From Terrimonas sp. (GTDB lineage Bacteria > Bacteroidota > Bacteroidia > Chitinophagales > Chitinophagaceae), in assembly GCF_003075435.1 (NCBI RefSeq), contig NZ_QCZJ01000019.1:55906-119905 (forward strand): DNA of 64,000 nt, written 5' to 3'. This document shows positions 8,555 through 18,073 of the stretch, piece after piece; position 1 is the first letter of the stretch, and each line of letters opens with the position of its first letter. Position numbers and translations under genes: made by a program. The notes under the pieces are model-generated. The model saw only the letters and a list, made by a program, of their open reading frames with translations, did no database searches and was not told where the DNA came from.

Positions 8555-10999
8555 TTACTTCACACTCAGTCCTTCTGTCTTTAATTTATCATGTAAAAGC
8601 AGGGTGATCTCGCTTCTTGCTTCGGCAGATTTATATACATCTTCAGACCAGAAAAATACTTTCAGATTAAATCCATCTTCAAGCACTCCCGTAAATAAAA
8701 CCTGTGGTTCCCTGTTCTCAAAAATATACGACGAGCTCAAAATGGTTTTCTTTATCAATGCCGCCACTCTTTCCATATCGGTACTGCCTGTTACAGTCAA
8801 ACTCATATCCAGCCGCTGCTGGTTGTTTGATAAAGTCCAGTTTACAATATGCTGTGTAAGAATATCGCCGTTTGGAATGATGACTTCCGCGCCATCGGGT
8901 GTTAATAATGTGCTTGACCTGAGGTTTATTTCTTTTACCCTTCCCGCTTTATTCCCGATCTCCACCGAATCACCAATCTGGATAGGACGATCAAAGATCA
9001 ATATAATGCCTGATACAAAATTATTAACGATACTCTGTAATCCCAATCCAATACCTACGCCCAATGCCCCTACAACAATCGTGATCTTATCCAGCGGTAA
9101 CCCTGAGGCAGCAATAGCGAGAAAATAGCCTGCACAAAGCAATATAAGTTTTGTGATCAGCAATTTTGAACGTTTACTTTTATCAGATATATCATCATCT
9201 TCACCGGTTTCCCCGAAAAAATAGCCAATATATTTTTGCAACAGGTGTGCCATCCAGATAATAAAAAAGAAAAGCAATACGCCACCAAAAGAAAAATTTG
9301 CATTCCCAATGCTCCTGGGCTTTTGCAATACTTCCGCCAACTTGTCGAATAATGAATTATAGATATTCAGGTTGGTGGTAAACACAATCAGCCATAGTAT
9401 CACTACAAGAAATAAAATTGGTTTACGAAATCCATCAAGCACATGCTGGTAATCAAACCGGATTGACACGCCTCTTTTAATACGCCCTGCTGCTATCTGC
9501 AGCAGTATTACTTCTATACAAACTTTACTGAACACTGCCAGCCCTATCGCCTGCGTAAAGGAATATATAGCAGCATTACCGAGTATCTGAGCGAGCGAAA
9601 ATCTGCCGAATACGTTGCATATAACAGCAACCATGTTCATTATATTATGCAGCACAATTACGAAGCGGATAAATCCTTTGAGATATAAATGCTGCTGCAT
9701 TTGCCGTAAAAATAAAGAGCCCAATACAATAGAAAGCACATTCAATATGATCAGCCAGGTTCTTTGAAAAAGGTCTGGTGCAAGAATATGATGCATGAAT
9801 GAAAACGCGATAAAAAGGAATACGATGCCTATCCAGTAATAGAATAGCCTGCGCGGCCATATTTTCCAGCAAATAATGGTAAGCACAACCACCAGCAGGA
9901 ATTGCATCAGTTCAATATATGCGGAAGGCGCATGCAGATCAAACAAAGGTGCAATTACAAACATTACCACAAAAGAAGAAACAATATAACTGGTAAGGAT
10001 AAACGAAAAGTCCATATCCCTTACTGCACCAAGCGCATTATGCTTTTTAATGATCTTTATATTACGAAATACCCATACAAAAAAGGCAGCGGCAATAAGC
10101 AGGAGCAACAGCCGCCGTGGGCCGGAATCTTTGAAATAATAACTGGTAGCCTTTCTTTCTCCTTCATAAACCTTATCGAATGAACTTTGCAATTGCTGAG
10201 AAACACTGTCAGGAGATCTTTCCCATATATAATTATATTCCTTTCCGAATATTTTTGCCGTTGACGACATCAGCAGGTTTTCCACTTTTTCAAGCAACTG
10301 GATAGTAAGTACGGAACTTGCAGATACGCGGGTTTGCAGTTGCTCAAGCAAAGCCTGGTTTTTACGAAGCGTTCTTGTATTTTGCCTCCATGTGCTGCGC
10401 AATTCTTTAAGCTGTGTTGAAAATTGTTCTCTCAATGCCGAATCACTCATCATTTCTCTTATGATGGTATCTCCTATCAGCGTTCGCATATCTTTTTTCA
10501 GCAGGGTCAGGCGGGCATCGGCGCTATCCAGCTTTTCATCATAACTGTCTAATTCATCACTAATATTATTCAACAAGGTCTTGTATACTTCAAGATTTCT
10601 GAAGCTCATCACTTTACTGTTGTTGGTAATATTATCATTCAGCACGGCAAGAATAGAATCATTATCATTCATATTGCTCACCATTTTTTTAATGCCGGGG
10701 CCAAGGTTGCTGTTATTACCAATTTTATCAAGCAGTATATATGATTTCTCAATCTGTACCTGGTAATCGCTGGTGGTAAGCTGGGTAGAATCTGTAAAAA
10801 GAACCGACATGCCACCGCCACGCCTCAAACGACTGGTATCACCATTTCTAAAACGAGCGGTATCAGTATTATGGTTAGCAGAATCCCGCTGAAAACGGGA
10901 CCGGTCTCTTCCCGAACGAATAGTATCCTGGGATTGCACATCAGGTAAGCATATTATAAAAAAGTATGCAGACAGGCATACCCGTAACAGGCTTTTCAT
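8555..10999 (-). CDS. Large mechanosensitive channel of the MscS family
   Basis: This 814-residue protein has a signal-like N-terminus. A long periplasmic region (about 25-295) is rich in charged helices and likely coiled coil, and is followed by many membrane segments from about 300 to 665. The MscS pore helix and beta domain are clear from about residue 638 on: the Gly/Ala-rich GALGVGIGLGLQS, then NNFVSGIILIFDRPIQIGD and the LTPDGAEVIIPNG segment. The overall plan resembles the big MscK/YbdG-like channels rather than the minimal MscS. The expected role is release of solutes during hypo-osmotic shock. Neighbours are unrelated and it appears monocistronic. Confidence 0.93.
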   Translation of the reverse strand: MKSLLRVCLSAYFFIICLPDVQSQDTIRSGRDRSRFQRDSANHNTDTARFRNGDTSRLRRGGGMSVLFTDSTQLTTSDYQVQIEKSYILLDKIGNNSNLGPGIKKMVSNMNDNDSILAVLNDNITNNSKVMSFRNLEVYKTLLNNISDELDSYDEKLDSADARLTLLKKDMRTLIGDTIIREMMSDSALREQFSTQLKELRSTWRQNTRTLRKNQALLEQLQTRVSASSVLTIQLLEKVENLLMSSTAKIFGKEYNYIWERSPDSVSQQLQSSFDKVYEGERKATSYYFKDSGPRRLLLLLIAAAFFVWVFRNIKIIKKHNALGAVRDMDFSFILTSYIVSSFVVMFVIAPLFDLHAPSAYIELMQFLLVVVLTIICWKIWPRRLFYYWIGIVFLFIAFSFMHHILAPDLFQRTWLIILNVLSIVLGSLFLRQMQQHLYLKGFIRFVIVLHNIMNMVAVICNVFGRFSLAQILGNAAIYSFTQAIGLAVFSKVCIEVILLQIAAGRIKRGVSIRFDYQHVLDGFRKPILFLVVILWLIVFTTNLNIYNSLFDKLAEVLQKPRSIGNANFSFGGVLLFFFIIWMAHLLQKYIGYFFGETGEDDDISDKSKRSKLLITKLILLCAGYFLAIAASGLPLDKITIVVGALGVGIGLGLQSIVNNFVSGIILIFDRPIQIGDSVEIGNKAGRVKEINLRSSTLLTPDGAEVIIPNGDILTQHIVNWTLSNNQQRLDMSLTVTGSTDMERVAALIKKTILSSSYIFENREPQVLFTGVLEDGFNLKVFFWSEDVYKSAEARSEITLLLHDKLKTEGLSVK

Positions 11000-11347
11000 T
11001 ACATTGATTTTTTCGTAATCATTAAAAAACGAAAATACTACAAGAGATTATGAAATACTTCGCATTTTGCAAGTAGCAACGGAATTTGCCTGAGTTTCTT
11101 GTATTGCCAGGTAAGAAATTATTTGACCTGAAAGTAAGCGTGTTTAATTCGTAGATGTTTTCTGTTTGCTCATAGATGCACAGAACCCGGCATACTACTG
11201 TTAAGCCAAGCAAATTATGTCTGTTCATTTTCGTAAACCGTGAGAGGTGAAACGTGAGCCGAGCTTTCACATTTCACATTTGACATAGCACTACTATAAA
11301 AAAATTACCCAGGAAGACGAAACAAATGCCAATGTATTTTTTCTGTG
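11000..11347. other. Non-coding stretch between the sugar-binding-protein gene and the MscS gene
   Basis: No convincing gene is visible. Around 11236-11285 there is a low-complexity run with CACATTTCACATTTGACA and GTGAAACGTGAGCC-type words, similar in style to the simple intergenic repeats elsewhere in the window. No terminator with a clear stem and T-tract was found. Confidence 0.5.
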
Positions 11348-12292
11348 TCACTTCATCATAAATCCGTCCACATTTTCTTTGGTTACCAACTGAAAAGGGA
11401 TAAAAATTTCTTTTTGCTCAACAGGTTCTTTTTTAGCCAGCCTGATCGCAAGCTCAACAGCTCCGGCACCCTGCCCTTTTGCATCCTGGAACACAGTTGC
11501 ATCCAAGCGACCGTCTTTCACCGCCTGCAGCGCATCTGCAATGGCATCAATACTTACCACAATTATTTTATCTTTTAATTTAGCCTGCTCCAACGCTTGT
11601 AATGCTCCCATACCCATTTCATCATTATGTGCAAAAACAGCGTTTATTTTATCCCCGTAAGATTGTATCCAGTTTTCCATCAGGTTCATGCCTTTTGCCC
11701 TGTCCCATTCAGCCGTTTGCTCTGCCAGCACTTTTATACCAGGGTATTTACTCAAAACATTTTTGGCGCCGATGGCTCTTTTAATCTGCGCTGCCTGCCC
11801 CATATATCCATCCATAATTACAATATTGCCTTTGCCACCCAAAAGCTTTGCAATCTGCTCCATTGCTATCTCTCCTGATTCTTCATCTCTTGAACCGGCA
11901 AAACCATCCGGCTTAGCTGTTGTTTCTGAATTTACATTAATGATCGGTATACCTGCAGCCTTTGCCTTTTCAACAGCCGGTGAACTTGCTTCAACCTCAC
12001 ATGGGTTTAATATAATGGCATCAACCTTTTGAGCAATAAATGTTTCAATTTGCTGCACCTGTTTTTCGGCAGTACGTTGCGCATCATTAACGATGAGGTT
12101 TACATTTTTTTCTTTTGCAGCGTCATCCATCGCATCTTTTACATTCACCACAAATTCTGATTGCAGGCTTAGCATAGACGCTCCAATGGTCAATGATTTT
12201 TCACCATTATTTTGTTTACTGCCCTGTTGATTACAAGCTGAAAATATTGAAACGGTTAGTATAGCAGTGAATAATACCGGACTAAATTTCAT
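11348..12292 (-). CDS. Sugar ABC transporter substrate-binding lipoprotein (RbsB-like)
   Basis: This 314-residue periplasmic-binding protein has a lipoprotein signal ending FSAC (Cys20). The body is a type I periplasmic-binding fold of the ribose/galactose group: GASMLSLQSEFVVN near the N-terminus, IILNPCEVEASSPAV, then GSRDEESGEIAMEQ and the hinge segment VFAHNDEMGMGALQAL. It supplies the permease (12749-13681) and ATPase (13793-15280) upstream. The three are separated by repeat-filled gaps rather than tightly coupled. Its own putative promoter site lies at 12318-12362, which could give extra expression of the binding protein. Substrate is probably a monosaccharide; ribose, xylose or another pentose or deoxyhexose cannot be distinguished. 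Confidence 0.93.
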   Translation of the reverse strand: MKFSPVLFTAILTVSIFSACNQQGSKQNNGEKSLTIGASMLSLQSEFVVNVKDAMDDAAKEKNVNLIVNDAQRTAEKQVQQIETFIAQKVDAIILNPCEVEASSPAVEKAKAAGIPIINVNSETTAKPDGFAGSRDEESGEIAMEQIAKLLGGKGNIVIMDGYMGQAAQIKRAIGAKNVLSKYPGIKVLAEQTAEWDRAKGMNLMENWIQSYGDKINAVFAHNDEMGMGALQALEQAKLKDKIIVVSIDAIADALQAVKDGRLDATVFQDAKGQGAGAVELAIRLAKKEPVEQKEIFIPFQLVTKENVDGFMMK

Positions 12293-12317
12293 ATGACTTT
12301 TTATGCATTTTAAAAAG

Positions 12318-12362
12318 TTAAGATAAGGATTTTTCGGCGATGAGATATCCTGTATCCAAGTT
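12318..12362 (-). promoter_or_regulatory. Putative activator site plus -7 element for the binding-protein gene
   Basis: The minus strand has CAGGATAT (12345-12352), 19 bases, then TATCTTAA (12318-12325), 26 bases above the ATG at 12292. The upstream unit (12353-12362) matches the direct-repeat consensus poorly, so this is the weakest of the seven sites. Confidence 0.4.
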
Positions 12363-12392
12363 TCTCGCTTTTAGAAAAAACGATTGCGGTAT

Positions 12393-12670
12393 CGTCATTT
12401 CGATCCCGCCCGCATGAAGATTGAATTAAAAGTATTTTGCGGCGGGTGAGAAATCCGTTGGGCAGTAGTGAAAATGTTGAGCATTAGTACCCAGGCCTGG
12501 CAGATTTCTCTCTCGCCGCAAGATGCTTTAGTTAAATGCAACGTATAGGCGGGATTATAATAACATCGCTATAGCGAGACTGAAAATCAATCTTTTTGTT
12601 ATTGCATTCCTTTGCCATTTTAATGTCATCTTTATATTTTTCCTGAAACAGGTTTGGTACTCGAAATGAC
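12393..12670. repeat. Dispersed intergenic repeat with inverted termini, holding 42-bp hairpin copy 1
   Basis: The stretch begins GTCATTTCGA (12394-12403) and ends with its exact inverse TCGAAATGAC (12661-12670). Inside, at 12405-12446, is the 42-bp hairpin core also found at 15587 and 41809; it differs from the 15587 copy at two positions. A further small inverted pair is GAGAAATC / GATTTCTC (12448-12455 and 12503-12510). It lies in the 456-base gap inside the ABC transporter cluster and encodes nothing recognisable. Confidence 0.75.
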
Positions 12671-12748
12671 AGAGGAGCTCTTTTATGTTTTACTACCAAC
12701 ATTAAAGAAAACTGTATAATTATTCAACTTAAAAGCGAAACTCCTGTA

Positions 12749-13681
12749 TCAACGTGCATTCTTCCTGTCGAGCAAAACAGCACCCACTATTATAATTCCT
12801 TTAATAATTTGCTGGTAGTAGGATGAAACATTCAAAAGGTCAAGCCCGTTGTTGATTACACCTATAATTAAAACTCCTATTACTGTTCCTGCAATACTTC
12901 CCCTGCCACCGAGTAAGCTTGTTCCGCCAATCACAACCGCAGCAATAGCATCCAGTTCATAAGCAATACCGGCATTAGGCTGCCCGGTAGTAATGCGTGA
13001 TGCAAGCACTATGCCCGCAAGCGCCGCAAGCCCGCTGCACATGATATAAGCAAAAAGCTTAACCCTGCCAACGCGTATGCCTGAAGCCTTCGCGGCATTT
13101 TCATTTCCGCCTACCGCATAAATATACCTGCCGATGCGGGTGTATTTAAGTATAACCGATGATATTAATATCACTAATACAAACAACAGAATGGGCACAG
13201 GAATATACAGGACATCGCCACCACCAATAAAATTAAATGAGGGGGAGAGATTGGTTACCGGACGCCCGTTGCTTAATACTAAGGCTAACCCACGGGCAAT
13301 CGTCATCATGCCAAGTGTAACTATAAATGGCGCTACTTTACCAAGTGTGATCGTTAAACCATTTATTGCTCCTATCAAAGCTCCGGATAACAAAGCAAGC
13401 ATAACCGGAACAATAACAGGATACATACCAGGATGCGCAAAGCTTGCTGCTATAACACCGGTAAGCGCCACTACCGATCCGAGCGACAGATCAATGCCGC
13501 CGGCAATGATTACAAATGTTACACCTATTGCCAGTATACCGTTAATAGATACCTGCCGTAAAACAATGATCAGATTCTGAGCTGTAAAAAAATAGGGCGT
13601 AGCTATAGATAATATAATACAGATCACCAGCAACGCTATCAGTATGCCGTATTTAGATAAATAATTTTTAGCAAGATTCAT
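12749..13681 (-). CDS. Sugar ABC transporter permease (RbsC-like)
   Basis: This 310-residue inner-membrane protein has about eight to ten hydrophobic segments. It matches the BPD_transp_2/RbsC group: an early NLIIVLRQVSINGILAIGVTFVIIAGGIDLS segment, the GKVAPFIVTLGMMTIARG stretch, and the conserved GGNENAAKASGI and AVVIGGTSLLGGRGSI motifs that contact the ATPase. Length is typical. It forms the membrane channel for the ATPase encoded 111 bases upstream and the binding protein encoded downstream. The gap to the ATPase gene is filled with GCTATCAGC-type repeats, unusual inside a transporter operon. Confidence 0.95.
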   Translation of the reverse strand: MNLAKNYLSKYGILIALLVICIILSIATPYFFTAQNLIIVLRQVSINGILAIGVTFVIIAGGIDLSLGSVVALTGVIAASFAHPGMYPVIVPVMLALLSGALIGAINGLTITLGKVAPFIVTLGMMTIARGLALVLSNGRPVTNLSPSFNFIGGGDVLYIPVPILLFVLVILISSVILKYTRIGRYIYAVGGNENAAKASGIRVGRVKLFAYIMCSGLAALAGIVLASRITTGQPNAGIAYELDAIAAVVIGGTSLLGGRGSIAGTVIGVLIIGVINNGLDLLNVSSYYQQIIKGIIIVGAVLLDRKNAR

Positions 13682-13792
13682 TTAAAATAGTTTAAAGGTT
13701 TTAGCTTTCAGGTGTCAGCTATCAGCTATGGGCTATGAGCCGTGAGCCGTGAGCCGTGAGCTATAAGACACTGATAGCTGATAGCTGCCTGC
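13682..13792. repeat. GCTATCAGC-type inverted repeat and GAGCCGT tandem repeat within the ABC operon
   Basis: A perfect 14-bp inverted pair, CAGCTATCAGCTAT (13716-13729) and its inverse (13774-13787), flanks three tandem copies of GAGCCGT (13737-13757). The word AGCTTTCAGGTGTCAGCTATCAGC recalls the repeat at 26482-26507. It fills nearly the whole ATPase-permease gap and could fold in the mRNA. Confidence 0.8.
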
Positions 13793-15280
13793 TCACTCCA
13801 TCGCATACTCCATAATTACTTCCTGTGTTGCTTCTTCTTTATTCAGTTCTTTGGATATCCTTCCTTTTCGTACTACAAGTATCCTGTCGCTCAAACCCAG
13901 CACTTCAATTAATTCAGATGATATCATAATAATCGCTTTCCCTTTCCCTGCCAGCTCAGTTATCATTTTGTATATCTCTGTTTTTGCGCCGATATCAATG
14001 CCTCTTGTAGGCTCATCAAAAATAATAATATCAGGATCGTTCAACAGCACTTTAGCTATTACCACTTTTTGCTGATTTCCACCGCTGAGATAATTAACTA
14101 CCTGGTTTGAAGAAGGTGTTTTAATATTGAATTTTCTCACCTGATCATCAGCTACCTTTTTTTCTTTTTCAAGATCAAGAAAAATGCCCGGTGAAGTTTT
14201 CTTTAATGCTGCCAGTGTAATATTATGTTTTACTGAAGATGACAAAACCAGTCCCGTGAGTTTTCTGTCCTCGCTTATCAATCCTATACCATTATGGATA
14301 GCATCCCCGGGGCAGGCAATTTTTATTTCCCTGCCTTTGACTTTAATAATACCGGAAGAAATGTTATCTATCCCGAATATTGCCTGCACTATTTCTGTTC
14401 TGCCTGCTCCCATCAGCCCGGCAATGCCTAGTATTTCACCCTGGCGCACTTCAAAAGTTATGTCAGCAAAATTGTTACTACATAAGTTTTGTACAGAAAG
14501 CAGGGGAGCGCCAGGGTTAGCTGCCCGCTTTTCAAAAACAGTATTCAGTTCCCGGCCCACTATCAGGTTTATCAGTTGCTGGTTGTTTAATGAAGCTGCA
14601 GGATATGTACCAATATACTCACCATCACGCATAACCGAAATAGTATCAGCGATTTTAAATATCTCGTCCATTTTGTGAGAGATATAAATAATGGCAATAC
14701 CTTCTTTTTTCAGGTCATGAATAATATTGAACAATATATCTACCTCTCTTCCTGAAATAGCAGAGGTAGGCTCATCCATAATGATCACTTCAGCCTTATT
14801 AACTATTGCTTTCGCTATTTCTACCATCTGCATTTCGGCAACACTTAATGTTTTCATTAAGCGATTAACACTAATGGTTACACCCAGTTTGTTCATCAGG
14901 GCTTTTGCATCAGCATACAATTTTTTCCTGTTTATCCAGCCTGACCAACCGTATACAGGTTCACGACCCATAAAAATATTTTCAGCAACCGTAAGCTCTG
15001 GGAAAGGAAGCAATTCCTGGTGGATCATGGAAAAACCGGCTGCTATAGCTTCATGCACAGCGGAAAACCGAACCTGCTCACCTTTGAATATCATTTTCCC
15101 GCTATCAGGTTGCAACATCCCAATCAGTATCTTCATCAATGTTGATTTGCCTGCACCGTTCTCTCCCATTAATGCATGCACTTTCCCCTTTTCAATATTT
15201 AATTGAACATTATTCAAGGCCTTAACACCCGGAAAAGATTTTGAAACGCCTTCTACACTTAAAAGAAAATTACTGTCCAT
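13793..15280 (-). CDS. Sugar ABC transporter ATPase, duplicated (RbsA/MglA-like)
   Basis: This 495-residue protein has two ABC domains. The first has Walker A GENGAGKST at 39-47, a weak signature LSVAEMQ and Walker B VIIMDEPTS. The second has the degenerate Walker A GLMGAGRTE usual for this family, the signature LSGGNQQK and Walker B IIIFDEPTRG. It energises import of a sugar with the RbsC-like permease and RbsB-like binding protein downstream on the same strand. Length and architecture are standard. The 394-base upstream gap holds a 42-bp hairpin repeat, and no clear copy of the seven-site promoter motif was found there. Confidence 0.96.
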   Translation of the reverse strand: MDSNFLLSVEGVSKSFPGVKALNNVQLNIEKGKVHALMGENGAGKSTLMKILIGMLQPDSGKMIFKGEQVRFSAVHEAIAAGFSMIHQELLPFPELTVAENIFMGREPVYGWSGWINRKKLYADAKALMNKLGVTISVNRLMKTLSVAEMQMVEIAKAIVNKAEVIIMDEPTSAISGREVDILFNIIHDLKKEGIAIIYISHKMDEIFKIADTISVMRDGEYIGTYPAASLNNQQLINLIVGRELNTVFEKRAANPGAPLLSVQNLCSNNFADITFEVRQGEILGIAGLMGAGRTEIVQAIFGIDNISSGIIKVKGREIKIACPGDAIHNGIGLISEDRKLTGLVLSSSVKHNITLAALKKTSPGIFLDLEKEKKVADDQVRKFNIKTPSSNQVVNYLSGGNQQKVVIAKVLLNDPDIIIFDEPTRGIDIGAKTEIYKMITELAGKGKAIIMISSELIEVLGLSDRILVVRKGRISKELNKEEATQEVIMEYAME

Positions 15281-15674
15281 AGCAGGAGTTGATTTTGTCT
15301 GAAGAGGGTTTCATATTAATGAAGGAAACAAGATAAATAATAATTCTTAGTTCGAGCGGGTGCATTCTAAATTTTATTGTAGTGCGGCACTCTAAAAATC
15401 ATTGAAGGTAATAAGGTTAGGAATGGTGGCGAAACCTGGTTATGAAGGTAATAATGTTTTATCTCAGCAGGTATATTAGCTATACACTTTGATTCAGTAC
15501 TGATAGTATTGATCGGGATGTTGAGCAATTGCAAAACTTGCTTTAACACTGACTGCAAAACTCAAGCACTCCCGCGTCTTTGCGAACCCGCCCGCATGAA
15601 GACTGAATTAAAAGCATTTTGCGGCGGGTGAAGCAATCTCTTGCAACTTTCAGAATGGAGATTCCCTTAATTAT
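15281..15674. repeat. Gap with 42-bp hairpin repeat copy 2
   Basis: The core lies at 15587-15628. It starts CCCGCCCGCATGAAGAC and ends TTTTGCGGCGGG, so the ends pair (CCCGCC with GGCGGG, plus GCA with TGC after a bulged C). It is framed by GTCTTTGCGAA and TGAAGCAATCTC, words of a common dispersed intergenic repeat. A 63-codon frame at 15367-15558 overlaps this gap, but nothing supports it as a gene. Confidence 0.75.
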
Positions 15675-16610
15675 CTACTTTGTTTGCCGGTAAGTTTTCA
15701 ACGCCTCTTTATCTCGCTGATCAGTTAATATTTTCATAAGCCCTTCCATATTCAACTTCAATCCATCTTCCGCATCAGGAGCAAAATTTTCATTGATGAT
15801 GCCTATCGGGCCTTTATAGTTACTCTTCCTGATGATATCTATCATCTTCGCTTCAATGTTCCCTTCACCCACAGGCACTACCTGTGCCGGGTAACCGCCC
15901 TTTAAGCCGGTAATATTTATGGCAAGCAGATGCGGCAATATCTTAGGGTAAAACTCAGGGAAACGGTGTATCTGTTCTTCTGAATGACTGAAATTATATA
16001 CGATACCAATATTGGGACGCTTAAGATATTCAATCATTGCCAGTTGATTCTCCGGCTCACTGCTCCAGCCGCCATGATTATACAATCCTAAAGTACAGCC
16101 GATTTCATTCAGCTTATCTGCAATGTAAGCTACAGCCACAGATATCTTTTCCACTTTCTGCTGTTGTGTGAGCGTATCAAACCCGGGGCCGGGTATAAAC
16201 ATACTCCACAATTGCGTCTTCACATTATGCCGTTTCAATACAGCGAGGATCTTTTGCAGGTTTTCATCTTTTTCAGGTGAAGGGCCGGATGCATACCAAA
16301 AAGCCTGCAAGGTTATGCCATGCGATTTAAGTTGCTCTATTTCTTCATCAAAATATGGAATATGCTTTTCGCGCCAGTCGTACGCCAGCTTAGTAATGCC
16401 AAGCCTGTTCAGCATTTCGGCTCTTTGCGCTGCATTTCTTTCCTTACTGTCAAAAGGAACAATACACCATGCTATTAAGTTTTTCTTCGCGAAAACACTT
16501 TGCCTTTTTTGTTGTTGGGCAAAGCTTACACTGCACAGCAATATCCATATCAACAAAACAGCAAATGGCTTTACTTTCTTTGGTATTGATATTATTCCGG
16601 GAAACAGCAT
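15675..16610 (-). CDS. Secreted sugar phosphate isomerase/epimerase-like TIM-barrel protein
   Basis: The chosen ATG at 16610 gives a 311-residue protein with a signal peptide (hydrophobic run, then CSVSFAQQ). A longer frame starting at 16661 would overlap the esterase stop at 16615 and lacks a sensible leader. The body fits the AP-endonuclease-2/xylose-isomerase-like TIM barrel: the segments RLGITKLAYDW, LGLYNHGGW, NIGIVYNFSH and IIDIIRKSNYKGPIGIINE contain His, Glu and Asp residues expected as metal ligands. Exported members are common in Bacteroidota glycan loci and are thought to act on sugars, possibly keto-sugars. It follows the CE15-type gene by four bases, so the two are probably co-transcribed. 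Confidence 0.85.
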   Translation of the reverse strand: MLFPGIISIPKKVKPFAVLLIWILLCSVSFAQQQKRQSVFAKKNLIAWCIVPFDSKERNAAQRAEMLNRLGITKLAYDWREKHIPYFDEEIEQLKSHGITLQAFWYASGPSPEKDENLQKILAVLKRHNVKTQLWSMFIPGPGFDTLTQQQKVEKISVAVAYIADKLNEIGCTLGLYNHGGWSSEPENQLAMIEYLKRPNIGIVYNFSHSEEQIHRFPEFYPKILPHLLAINITGLKGGYPAQVVPVGEGNIEAKMIDIIRKSNYKGPIGIINENFAPDAEDGLKLNMEGLMKILTDQRDKEALKTYRQTK

Positions 16611-16614
16611 ATTA

Positions 16615-17871
16615 TTATTTGAAAAACCTGTCTGCAAAACGGATATACTGCTCCCAATCATATGACCTCATCGCATGTTCGCCTTCGCGAAGATGATACC
16701 CGATTGAGCCATCACCAACCGGCAGGCTGACACCCGGAGCAACCGGCGTATCTAATCCCTTCAAACCATATAATGCATACACAGGTGTTGCATGATATGC
16801 TGACAAATATTCCCCGACCGGATCGGCCCATTGGTCTTTTGATGCGCTGGCAACATATACCGGTCTCGGGGCAATCAATGCAATCAGTTCGTGAAAATCA
16901 ACCGGCAGATCATTCTCGCGATCATTATATTTTTTAAAGTTGGCAGAAAACCAATGTGGAAAAGCTTTATTCATCACAGCGATGGTCTCACCATATTTTC
17001 TTCTTGTAATAGCGGCCCCGCCTTCCCCGGAATTATTTGAGATAACTATAGCAAATCTTTTATCCTGTGCACCGGCCCAAAGTGCGGTTTTGCCTAACCG
17101 TGAGTGCCCAACAACCGCCACTTTCTTTGCGTCAACATCTTTGTCTGACTGCAAATAATCCATTGCCCGGCTTAGCCCCCAGGCCCACACACCAATAGCC
17201 CCCCATTCATTATCTGCCGGTTTTGTTTGGCCGGCTTTATAAAACAATGGCGCGATACCTGCATCCACACTTCCTGCGCTATCAGGCTGCAGATCGCCGT
17301 AATATATAGTTGCCAGCCCATACCCTGCAGCCAAAATTTTCTCTACCGGCCAATCGTTACTTTGTATACCCCTTGATGCTTCAGTTGAAAGATGATTTAC
17401 ATAAGCCGGCGCATTCGCATACCTGAACCATTGCTTAGAAATAAGAATGCCCGTATCTGCATGTATCGCCTGGTTGCCTCCAAAATTCAAAACTAAAAAT
17501 ACAGGTGCAGGCTTTTGAATATTATTGGGCAGATACAACAAGATATCCATGTAATATTTTTCATCTTTTGAAAAATATACCCTTACCTGTTTTCGGGTAG
17601 CCGTTCCGTTTAGTGCTGTTGCATTTATGGACATTCTACCAAATTTCAGGGGAATCTTTTTGACGGGAGTCTTGCCCTGCACATTTTCTTCAAATAGTTT
17701 CAGTACTTCCGGACGGCGGATGGTTTCCCAGTCTTTTGCAGAAGTTATTTTTTTACCTGATTGTGATATTAAAGCATCCGGTAAAGTATATGTTGTGTCT
17801 GCAGGTTTATCTTGTGCAATTGCACCATATAAAAACACCAATGATGCGAATAAGAAAACTATTTTTTTCAT
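16615..17871 (-). CDS. CE15-type glucuronoyl esterase (acetyl xylan esterase-like)
   Basis: This 418-residue secreted alpha/beta hydrolase has a signal peptide (residues 1-20, ending GAIAQ). The CE15 hallmark VVGHSRLGKTALWAGAQD places the catalytic Ser at 257. The ISNNSGEGGAA segment and the C-terminal HLREGEHAM with His399 complete the expected active site. Family members cleave ester bonds between 4-O-methyl-glucuronic acid and lignin alcohols or related uronate esters. The neighbouring GH99-like and epimerase-like genes make it part of the large utilisation locus. The exact ester is not predictable. Confidence 0.88.
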   Translation of the reverse strand: MKKIVFLFASLVFLYGAIAQDKPADTTYTLPDALISQSGKKITSAKDWETIRRPEVLKLFEENVQGKTPVKKIPLKFGRMSINATALNGTATRKQVRVYFSKDEKYYMDILLYLPNNIQKPAPVFLVLNFGGNQAIHADTGILISKQWFRYANAPAYVNHLSTEASRGIQSNDWPVEKILAAGYGLATIYYGDLQPDSAGSVDAGIAPLFYKAGQTKPADNEWGAIGVWAWGLSRAMDYLQSDKDVDAKKVAVVGHSRLGKTALWAGAQDKRFAIVISNNSGEGGAAITRRKYGETIAVMNKAFPHWFSANFKKYNDRENDLPVDFHELIALIAPRPVYVASASKDQWADPVGEYLSAYHATPVYALYGLKGLDTPVAPGVSLPVGDGSIGYHLREGEHAMRSYDWEQYIRFADRFFK

Positions 17872-18073
17872 CAGCAGGAATTGTTATACCCGAATGTAAA
17901 TAAAAATCGGGAAGGAAGGCTAACCAACAGGTGCACTTTTAACAGCAGGAGCCTGAAAGCGTGATCCAGGCACTCCTTTTCCCGCAGCAATATGTATTTG
18001 CTTCAAATGAAAAATCAGGCTGATCCCCCTCATACTCACTGCTCTTCCATTTTCAAATTGAACAATTTTCAAA

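Noticed and set aside
11022..11270. 82-codon minus-strand frame above the MscS gene
   Set aside because: Runs through simple repeat DNA and has no recognisable protein character.
13737..13760. GAGCCGT tandem repeats considered as a CRISPR remnant
   Set aside because: Units are 7 bases with no spacers and no cas genes nearby; it is part of the GCTATCAGC-type repeat.
15367..15558. 63-codon minus-strand frame
   Set aside because: No family resemblance, no leader, located in a repeat-bearing gap.
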